A model generated the notes under the pieces. It was given only the letters and a program-made list of their open reading frames with translations, did not search any database and had not been told where the DNA came from. This document shows positions 1 through 5,561 of a DNA stretch of 5,924 bases, in pieces. The stretch is from SAR86 cluster bacterium. Its GTDB lineage: Bacteria; Pseudomonadota; Gammaproteobacteria; Pseudomonadales; Azotimanducaceae. Both the position numbers and the translations under genes were made by a program. Position 1 is the stretch's first letter, and every line of letters begins with the position of its first letter. Location of the stretch: the NCBI GenBank assembly GCA_013204195.1, contig JABMOJ010000513.1:1-5924 (forward strand). The letters are read 5' to 3'.

Positions 1-372
1 CTCATACACTGCCAGCTTAAGCGCCTTACCATCGCAAGGTTTAACGAGATACCGAAGAACCCTACCCTTATTTATCGCTTCTATGGAACCTACTAAGTCC
101 ATTTTTCCTGACATCACAATTCGAGCTGCGTTAGGGAGTTTTAACTTAACCATGTTCATCAAATCAATACCGGAAACCTCAGGCATACTGATATCAGAGA
201 CGACAACGTCAAAACTCTGCTTGTCAATTTCTGCAAGCGCCTGTTTACCTGAGTTAACGAAGACACATTCATAGGAACTATCCTCGAACCAGCGTTCAAT
301 CAGCTTAAGCCAACGTTGGTCATCATCGACGAATAGTATTGGTCGACCCGAAAATTTTTCGTGACTTAGCAC
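1..372 (-). CDS. Receiver-domain response regulator (partial, runs off left edge)
   Basis: Reading the minus strand from a GTG at 372-370 gives 124 codons, open to the window edge, with a complete CheY-like receiver domain. The acidic pocket is in VDDD (Asp16-18), the phosphoacceptor is Asp60 in VVVSDISMP, the conserved Ser is Ser88 in IVMSG, and the conserved Lys is Lys111 in YLVKP. GTG is chosen because an in-frame TAA lies upstream with no ATG between, and a weak purine run (GAGAGAG, 386-380) sits 7 bases before it. The gene lies 97 bases downstream of the OmpR-type regulator on the same strand with no convincing terminator between, so it is probably the third gene of the operon. It would accept phosphate from the hybrid kinase or another kinase. 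Any output domain (for example HD-GYP, GGDEF or none) is outside the window, so its function beyond phospho-reception is unknown. Confidence 0.85.
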   Translation of the reverse strand, partial: MLSHEKFSGRPILFVDDDQRWLKLIERWFEDSSYECVFVNSGKQALAEIDKQSFDVVVSDISMPEVSGIDLMNMVKLKLPNAARIVMSGKMDLVGSIEAINKGRVLRYLVKPCDGKALKLAVYE

Positions 373-469
373 TGTTTTACTCTCTCTGCTAAAAAACCAT
401 TATGAGCAACAACGTCCTTCTGTGACTCTTCAGAAACTTTAGGGCACAAACTCTCTTCTCCGGCGCTAC

Positions 470-1174
470 TTAGCATTTCTTAACATCCCCTACGAGCATG
501 TACCCAACGCTACGGATTGTCTTTATCCGAATAGCTGGGCTACCTTTGAGCTTGTTACGCAATTTGCCAATCAGCACGTCGACGCTACGGTCGACGGTGT
601 GCCAATCTTTCCCGGCGAGTCTGTCAAGGATGAAGTCGCGAGTTAATACCCGATTGGCGGACTGTAGAAGTAACGCCAATAACATAAATTCACGATTGGG
701 AATATCGACCTCTTCGCCCTGCTTAGACAGCCTATAGGATGCCAGGTCAAGCCTGTAATGATCGAACTCAAAGGTATCTTGGGTTTCCTGATCGATGCCT
801 GAGGCAGCTAGCCGGCGTAAAACACTCCGAAGGCGGGCAAGCACCTCACGTTCCTCAAACGGCTTGGCGATAAAATCGTCAGCGCCCATTTCCAGGCTGA
901 CGATTCGATCAACGGAATCGCTGGCACCGCTAATGATCACTATGCCAACACCCGAATGTTTCTCCCGTATTTGCACCATCAGATCATAGCCGTGCGTATC
1001 AGGAAGATTGAGATCCAGAAACACGCAGCTGGGTAACCGCTTTTCAAACTCTTTCTGCATGTCGCAGCCTCGGCGGCAAATAGTGGTAATGTAGCCTTGC
1101 CGATCGAGATAAACGGAGAGCAGCCTGGCGACTCTCGCATCATCTTCAACGATAAATATATGTTCACCCGCCAC
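470..1174 (-). CDS. OmpR/PhoB-family response regulator
   Basis: A 234-residue two-domain transcription factor, normal length for the family. The receiver occupies about residues 4-120: acidic pocket Glu10-Asp11-Asp12, phosphoacceptor Asp54 in FLDLNLPDTHG, switch Ser82 in IIISG, Phe101 as the aromatic switch, and Lys104 in AKPF. A linker of about 15 residues leads to a winged-helix DNA-binding domain (about 135-230). This has the typical IPNREFMLLALLLQ segment, a recognition helix around VDRSVDVLIGKLRNKL and the C-terminal hairpin around TIRSVGYMLVG. The start is GTG, overlapping the kinase stop by 11 bases, with AAGGAG 9 bases upstream, which implies translational coupling. Phosphorylation would come from the hybrid kinase next door and would favour dimerisation on tandem direct-repeat DNA sites. 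Target genes cannot be read from the sequence. Family assignment is firm; no specific named member is recognised. Confidence 0.95.
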   Translation of the reverse strand: MAGEHIFIVEDDARVARLLSVYLDRQGYITTICRRGCDMQKEFEKRLPSCVFLDLNLPDTHGYDLMVQIREKHSGVGIVIISGASDSVDRIVSLEMGADDFIAKPFEEREVLARLRSVLRRLAASGIDQETQDTFEFDHYRLDLASYRLSKQGEEVDIPNREFMLLALLLQSANRVLTRDFILDRLAGKDWHTVDRSVDVLIGKLRNKLKGSPAIRIKTIRSVGYMLVGDVKKC

Positions 1175-3284
1175 GGTTGGTTACTCCTTCCCCGTTTTGG
1201 GTCTTCTGATTGCGGTCGCTAAGCGCTGCGATAGCCTCATTAAGATCTGCAGCGGAGTATGGTTTGGCAAGAATGGGGAATGTAGAGCCGCCATCATCAA
1301 AGTTCGCGTCATCGAACCCCGTGGTCAGGAGTACATTAATTGCGGGATAACTAGCCTCGATGTGACGTGCAAGTTCTTTGCCGTTCATGCTGCCAGGCAT
1401 CATAATATCGCTAAATACCAGCTCGACATCAGGCGTCATTGAAAGGGCTAGAAGGGCATCTTCTGCATTTCCAACTGCGATGAAATCATATCCGAATGAA
1501 TGGAGTAACCGACCAGCCATGCGCCGAACACGCTCTTCATCATCAACGATAAGCACTTTTTGAGGCTTTTGGGGGGGCTCAGTCTCTTCGGGGGCCGATG
1601 TTTCTGCGACAGGTAAAGTTAGTGTGACGGTTGTACCCTCACCAAGAACACTGTCAATCTCCATTCCACCTTTCGATTGCACAACAAAATTCCGCGCCAT
1701 TGAAAGGCCAAGACCACTGCCTTTGTCCGGGCCCTTTGTAGAAAAAAATGGCTCACAAACCCTATCTAAGATATTCTTATCTATACCACTCCCGTTGTCG
1801 GCGATAACAATATCTACATATCGGCCGGGTTCTAGGGCGGAATATTCATCCTCTGCGATCACCCTAGGAAAAGTATTTATGTCTAGAGTGCCGGTAGCCG
1901 ATAGCGCATCCCGCGCGTTAATAAACAGATTCAGCAGTGCACTCTCCAACATCACGGGGTCCACCGTGACGCAAAGCGTGCTTTTGGCGGACTGAAACGT
2001 AGTTTGTAACGGTGCTGGAGTGCTCCTCACGAACATACTGAGCGCTTTGTCTATTGCCGCATCCAAAGAAATCGCTTTAGATTCAAGTGGCTGCTGTTTC
2101 GCAAACCCGAGTAATTGTTTGATTAATCTTTCGCCGTCGCTAGTCGCCGACTGCGCGTCAGCCAGACTGACCTCCACATCTTCTGACATGGGTGAAACTG
2201 AATGTTGAATGAGACTAAGATTTCCTTGGATGATAGCTAAAAGATTATTAAAGTCATGTGCTATACCACCGGTCAACTGACCCAGGGCTTCCAGGCGTTG
2301 CGCTTCATTCAAGCGCCGTTCATTCTCCCTCATCTGGGTAACATCCTGACCGAACACCAACACGCCGACAATCTGGCCCTGAGTATCGAGCCTGCTTGTC
2401 GAATTTAACAATAGCCTTAGAGGCTTATCCGATCGAGTACGGAAAGAACTCTCAAATATAGAAGATGCTTGACCTTCCAGTGCGTTTTTTAAGACGACTT
2501 CGAATGACGACCTTTCATCGCCAGATAAAAATTCCCTCGTAACATTCTTACCGATAACTTCTACCTTGCTGAACCCGGTTAATAATTCCGTCATCCGGTT
2601 CCATTCATTTACTTGACCCTCATGGTCGATCCCAAAAATGGGAGCATTCGCATTTTCCACAAACTGCTGAAACTCCAATGCAAGCGCAGCACTACGGGAT
2701 TCAGCCCGCATTAGACTGGTCATCCTCCGACCGACGAACAAAACGCGTGTCACTTCCTTGGAATGGTTTTCGATAGGCCAGGCACTCAGTGAGATATCGA
2801 TCATGCGATCCGACGGACCTTCGAACTTCAACACCTTTGAAACCGGCTCCTTTTTTCGGATCGTCATCTGAAACATGTCACGAACAGTCTCGTTAGATTC
2901 CGCAAGTTCTATGATTGAATCAATAGAATGACCAAACAGTTTCTCGGTGCCCAGATTCCGCGCCAGGAGCTGACCTTTTCGATCGACGACCATCAAAGCG
3001 AGGTGAAGAGTATCAAGTAACTCAAAAATTGCTTGGGTAGCCAGCGATGCTTCAGTCTCGGCCCTTTTTTCAGCGGTTACATCTAAGTAACCTGATCGCG
3101 TGCCGTGTAGCTGACCGAAGGAGTAAGGCATAGCGAATAGTTTTGTTTGAATCGTTCTACCATCTTGAGTAACAAGCGTTCTATCCACCCCCGGAATACA
3201 TTTGTCGCAGGCCTCTGCGTACTCACCACTGAGCGCCTCCTGTGATTCCTGATCGTAGAGCTCTCTTAGCGGTCGTCCCAGCAA
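1164..3284 (-). CDS. Hybrid histidine kinase, C-terminal part (PAS-PAS-HisKA-HATPase-REC)
   Basis: A 706-codon open frame from a TTG at 3284, in the same frame as the upstream membrane/GAF fragment and separated from it only by TAG plus four codons (E-R-S-A). It is therefore most likely the downstream part of one broken gene. Domains in order: the remainder of the split PAS (about 1-75), a divergent PAS (about 85-185), a clear PAS (about 205-315, with TELLTGFSKVEVIG), then HisKA with the phosphorylated His343 in GGIAHDFNNLL. The HATPase follows, with N-box Asn456 in NLFINARDAL, G1 box DNGSG (496-500), F-box EPFFSTK and G2 box GSGLGL (522-527). The C-terminal receiver (about 576-690) has Asp581/Asp582, phosphoacceptor Asp626 in FSDIMMP, Thr654/Thr655 and Lys674 in LAKPY. 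All catalytic motifs are intact. Translated alone from the TTG it would be a soluble kinase without the membrane anchor and GAF domain. No HPt domain is seen. Confidence 0.85.
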   Translation of the reverse strand: MLGRPLRELYDQESQEALSGEYAEACDKCIPGVDRTLVTQDGRTIQTKLFAMPYSFGQLHGTRSGYLDVTAEKRAETEASLATQAIFELLDTLHLALMVVDRKGQLLARNLGTEKLFGHSIDSIIELAESNETVRDMFQMTIRKKEPVSKVLKFEGPSDRMIDISLSAWPIENHSKEVTRVLFVGRRMTSLMRAESRSAALALEFQQFVENANAPIFGIDHEGQVNEWNRMTELLTGFSKVEVIGKNVTREFLSGDERSSFEVVLKNALEGQASSIFESSFRTRSDKPLRLLLNSTSRLDTQGQIVGVLVFGQDVTQMRENERRLNEAQRLEALGQLTGGIAHDFNNLLAIIQGNLSLIQHSVSPMSEDVEVSLADAQSATSDGERLIKQLLGFAKQQPLESKAISLDAAIDKALSMFVRSTPAPLQTTFQSAKSTLCVTVDPVMLESALLNLFINARDALSATGTLDINTFPRVIAEDEYSALEPGRYVDIVIADNGSGIDKNILDRVCEPFFSTKGPDKGSGLGLSMARNFVVQSKGGMEIDSVLGEGTTVTLTLPVAETSAPEETEPPQKPQKVLIVDDEERVRRMAGRLLHSFGYDFIAVGNAEDALLALSMTPDVELVFSDIMMPGSMNGKELARHIEASYPAINVLLTTGFDDANFDDGGSTFPILAKPYSAADLNEAIAALSDRNQKTQNGEGVTNRGG
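1184..1189 (-). promoter_or_regulatory. Ribosome binding site of the OmpR-type regulator
   Basis: AAGGAG on the minus strand, 9 bases before the GTG at 1174. It lies inside the last codons of the kinase gene. It supports the GTG start and coupled translation of the two genes. Confidence 0.75.
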
Positions 3285-3293
3285 TGCGCTACG

Positions 3294-3299
3294 CTCCTA
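3294..3299 (-). promoter_or_regulatory. Possible restart ribosome binding site overlapping the amber codon
   Basis: TAGGAG, made from the stop codon and the next codon, lies 9 bases before the TTG at 3284. The sequence and spacing suit reinitiation of translation after the stop. That it is used is inference only. Confidence 0.35.
3297..3299 (-). other. In-frame amber codon splitting the kinase
   Basis: The minus strand reads CAA-TAG-GAG-CGT-AGC-GCA-TTG-CTG-GGA, which is D-K-L-Q-stop-E-R-S-A-L-L-G-R-P with its flank. Both sides are in one frame and together make a continuous PAS domain. Aligned by eye to the common PAS pattern L-G-Y-S-x-E-E-L-L-G-R-P, the stop falls on the aromatic position. 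The second clear PAS of this protein has Phe there (L-T-G-F-S). A change of TAT or TAC to TAG is the simplest origin; CAG to TAG is also possible. A sequencing error cannot be excluded. Confidence 0.85.
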
Positions 3300-4565
3300 T
3301 TGCAACTTATCGCAGAAGTACTGATTACAGTCTGCGATGAACGGCTCGCCACCTCTGGATTCGGTGATGACGTACATCACCGGCCCCTCATCAAACAGGT
3401 TTTGATACTTCTTTCCCAGTTCCTTGTACACGATCTGTAAACTGAAAAAGTGAGTGAGTTGCGCCGCCAAGTCGATAAAAATTTGTAAACTATCGCTTAA
3501 AGACGTGTCATACCCACCTTTTCTGTTAGCGAGGCCAACCATGCCGATCATGGAACCACCCACTATCAGCGGGATACCTAGAAAGCTGTTTAAAGCGGGG
3601 TGCCCCGGCGGCACGCCCGCCGCTCGTTCATCGCTGGCAGGCGAATTGCTAACAACCACCTGCTCCGAGGTAATCACCTGACCAAAAAGGGTATCAAGAT
3701 TACTGAAAACCATACCGGTGGTCTGGTAAACCTCGCGCGAGGCTATATCCCACGATATATCTGTGATCGCGAGTGTGGTAAGAAATGGAGGCGCCCCGGC
3801 TTCTCTGCTAACCCGCCCGATAAACCCGTATTCACTATCAGAAGCGAGAAGAAACCTTTCCAGCACTTTCTCAAAAACAGGCGTTGTATTTGTGCTATCT
3901 TCAAAGTTAATCTGAGATATATCCTCAATGAGATCTCGACTGATCTCAAAAGCGTCCGGTATTAACGATGACTGTTCTGAAGTTTCCTCGGTATTCTCAA
4001 TGCTCTCGTAACCCAGAGTCTCCGGTTGAAGGACTAGCAGCCAACGTTCAACATCACCCGCCTGAAAAGAGCTTAAACTGAAGGTCGCCGGCCTCCCCAC
4101 AGTCTTCTCAGGCCAAATTGTTGCGCGAGCCGCTTCTATAGATCGCCCGGCTTTTATCGCTTTACGTAACGCGCAGCCATCCGGGCTCAAGGGTGAGTCT
4201 GGCATTGCAAAAGGAGAATACATTTCGCCCAGCGGCGTTTGACCCGATAGTTTCAATATCTGTTTAGCGCCATCACTAGATAACAGCAACTTACCTTTAG
4301 AGTCATAAACCAGCGCGACCTGAGCGCTCTGTGCAATCAGTCGATTGACACAAATGGAAAAGACAGCCTGCGAACTTAGCCTCTGACGCAGAGAGATGAT
4401 CATCCTAATAAAAATCAGCGTAAGTCCTAGAAGCAGCAGCCAAATCACCGCGAGTCGCCCATAGGCAACGGCCAGAACACTGGTAACTAACAATATAGAA
4501 ACGCCAATGAGTTGCACTAGCCTCATTAGTCGCCCTGAGCACCCATTTCGATGAAAAACTGACAC
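3297..4565 (-). CDS. Hybrid histidine kinase, N-terminal part (2 TM, PAS, GAF, start of PAS), truncated by TAG
   Basis: A 422-codon frame that encodes a sensor without a kinase. Two hydrophobic helices (about residues 15-35 and 38-58), joined by a very short turn, form a membrane hairpin with almost no periplasmic part, so sensing is probably cytoplasmic or within the membrane. A PAS-like domain follows (about 67-180, VALVYDSKGKLLLSSDGAKQ), then an acidic linker (about 185-205), then a GAF domain (about 215-378). The GAF domain has the family-typical GHPALNSFLGIPLIVGGS and ANRKGGYD stretches. The last 35 residues (from YQNLFDEGPVMYVI) start a PAS domain that is cut at the TAG and continues in frame in the downstream fragment. 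The GTG start directly follows an in-frame TAA; its ribosome site is poor. Met14 (ATG at 4526) just before the first helix is an alternative start. As it stands this product could bind a ligand but not signal by phosphorylation. Confidence 0.8.
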   Translation of the reverse strand: MSVFHRNGCSGRLMRLVQLIGVSILLVTSVLAVAYGRLAVIWLLLLGLTLIFIRMIISLRQRLSSQAVFSICVNRLIAQSAQVALVYDSKGKLLLSSDGAKQILKLSGQTPLGEMYSPFAMPDSPLSPDGCALRKAIKAGRSIEAARATIWPEKTVGRPATFSLSSFQAGDVERWLLVLQPETLGYESIENTEETSEQSSLIPDAFEISRDLIEDISQINFEDSTNTTPVFEKVLERFLLASDSEYGFIGRVSREAGAPPFLTTLAITDISWDIASREVYQTTGMVFSNLDTLFGQVITSEQVVVSNSPASDERAAGVPPGHPALNSFLGIPLIVGGSMIGMVGLANRKGGYDTSLSDSLQIFIDLAAQLTHFFSLQIVYKELGKKYQNLFDEGPVMYVITESRGGEPFIADCNQYFCDKLQ

Positions 4566-4720
4566 TTACAAAATTACTCAAATTATTGACCCCGCAGCAT
4601 AATTCAAATTAGCGCTTCGTTTGTGGTTAGATTGTGGTTTGTTTGTAACATATTGCTCATTATTAGTATCAGTAGGCTTTCATAATCTTCTTGTAGACAG
4701 ATATTGGCGAACCGTCTATT
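4566..4720. other. Non-coding gap upstream of the kinase operon
   Basis: AT-rich DNA between the kinase start and the end of the insertion-sequence remnant. It should hold the operon promoter. On the minus strand TTGAAT (4607-4602) followed after 16 bases by TAATTT (4585-4580) is a weak sigma-70-like pair. It would start RNA only about 8 bases before the GTG but about 47 bases before the alternative ATG at 4526. No strong hairpin terminator and no convincing small gene was seen. Confidence 0.4.
4621..4639. repeat. 8-bp direct repeat with 11-bp period
   Basis: TTGTGGTT at 4621-4628 and again at 4632-4639 (AACCACAA twice on the operon strand), separated by three bases. The period equals one helical turn, the layout that OmpR/PhoB-type regulators bind. 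It lies 56-74 bases upstream of the kinase GTG. A role as an operator is inference. Confidence 0.45.
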
Positions 4721-5029
4721 TCGATTTTACTCTGACCCGAATGGCACTTACTCAAGCTTCTTAGGATGCCCAAACTTAAGCACAATCCATCGTGCCTCGT
4801 CTCTTGGTTTCCTCAGTAGTGGATATGCCTTCGGCCTTTTTTTCACCGCTCTTGGTTCGATCCGGCCTGGTCTGTTTCCAACACGTCGTTGGCTCATCAA
4901 TTGAAGCAATGCAAGATAGTCCATGTTGCGCACCAGCGGGTATCTTTGCTGCAAGCCAACCATATTTGCAGCCAATGTTTGAAGCTTAAGCTCCTTGGTT
5001 TTACAACTGCGAGCATTGCAGCGAGCACG
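4720..5029 (-). mobile_element. Remnant of an IS4-family insertion sequence (3' end)
   Basis: The transposase C-terminus ends at 4748, and beyond it the stretch 4722-4747 (TTTTACTCTGACCCG core) resembles the end of an insertion sequence, so the outer boundary is placed near 4720. The partner inverted repeat is not in the window, so the edge is approximate. On the other side the element is interrupted by a group II intron at about 5029/5030. The rest of the element would lie beyond the intron, outside the window. Its transposase strand points towards the kinase operon. Confidence 0.55.
4748..5029 (-). pseudogene. IS4-family transposase, C-terminal fragment with frameshift
   Basis: The last roughly 65 residues, in the frame ending at the TAA 4750-4748, contain VGNRPGRIEPRAVKKRPK, then AYPLLRKPRDEAR and HPKKLE. 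This is the characteristic C-terminus of IS4-family transposases. Upstream of about 4950 the family-like sequence (KPRSLSFKHWLQIWLA, 5001 to about 4954) continues in a different frame, which indicates a single-base indel around 4943-4957. The homology stops at about 5029, where intron sequence begins. The catalytic DDE core is absent from the window. The fragment is neither complete nor in one frame, so it cannot act as a transposase unless the remainder beyond the intron is rejoined and the shift is suppressed. The family call rests on recognised motifs, not on a search. Confidence 0.75.
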
Positions 5030-5555
5030 GTGGGACACACAGAGCGCCGAGCTAAATCGGCAGAAGATTGGAGGTGAAAGCCCGCTACTCAGCAAGGGTT
5101 AACTACCCGCTGAGACCTCGAGTCATGGGCCGCTGGTCGTAAGGCCAGAGGTTAAGCGTTGACAGAGGAACATGCAGGCTCAGTATTGAGCTCCGAAATC
5201 ACCCTTTGAGAATGCAGACCTTGTTGTGTGATGGGGAAAGCAATACGCCCAACAAGCGTTAGAGTGAGTTTGTTGGCGGTTCTCCGGAGTCGTAGACCTT
5301 GTGCATGTATGGATGTCTTTTGTACGGAACTCGGGGCATACGGGCTCCCGGGGTCCTGTTGTTGACCAATGGTCTACGCCATTGGTCGTTCTGGGGAAGT
5401 GTTTATCGAAGCCCAGAAAACGGCAGCAGGAAGTCGGACAAGATAATAGTAGTGAGGAAGCCCATGAACAATGTAGCGAAAACCGTGTTGTGAGTACTAC
5501 AGCGGAGTGGGTGGAGCGAAGTGTCTTGGCAGAGAGAAAGTTGAGTTAGACCGAC
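5030..5555 (+). ncRNA. Group II intron ribozyme, domains I-III
   Basis: Structured non-coding RNA. Hairpins visible by eye: GCCGA/TCGGC (5046-5050 with 5057-5061); CTCAGC/GCTGAG with an inner GGGT/ACCC (5088-5114); CTGGTC/GGCCAG closed by a GTAA tetraloop of GNRA type (5133-5148); a perfect 9-bp stem GACCAATGG/CCATTGGTC with a 6-base loop (5364-5387); and TTCTGGG/CCCAGAA with a 16-base loop (5389-5418). GTAGT near 5450 and ACTAC near 5497 may close a further domain. GGTGAAAGCCC (about 5073-5083), some 45 bases from the 5' end, is a sequence type common near the start of bacterial group II introns. The boundaries between domains I, II and III were not resolved. Short open frames in this region are not genes. 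Confidence 0.7.
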
Positions 5556-5561
5556 GTGACT

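Noticed and set aside
373..469. Terminator between the OmpR-type regulator and the receiver gene
   Set aside because: Only a 5-bp stem (TTCTG/CAGAA) without a following T-run was found, and the T-run near 391-396 has no stem before it.
3294..3302. Programmed readthrough signal at CAA-TAG
   Set aside because: CAA before the TAG recalls known leaky contexts, but the bases after it (GAG-CGT) do not match the known readthrough-promoting 3' context. Readthrough therefore stays only a possibility.
3454..3965. Plus-strand and alternative-frame open frames inside the kinase gene
   Set aside because: They are shadows of the clearly coding minus-strand frame and show no domain pattern.
4580..4607. 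Sigma-70 promoter TTGAAT-16-TAATTT as a firm feature
   Set aside because: The match is weak in an AT-rich region and lies very close to the GTG start, so it is mentioned only in the description of the gap.
4748..5095. A continuous 115-codon minus-strand frame as a complete small gene
   Set aside because: Only its C-terminal two thirds match a transposase end; the N-terminal part runs out of frame with the homology and then into intron sequence.
5299..5549. Short plus-strand open frames in the region before the reverse transcriptase
   Set aside because: They lie in the structured ribozyme part of the intron, show no recognisable protein pattern and overlap strong hairpins.
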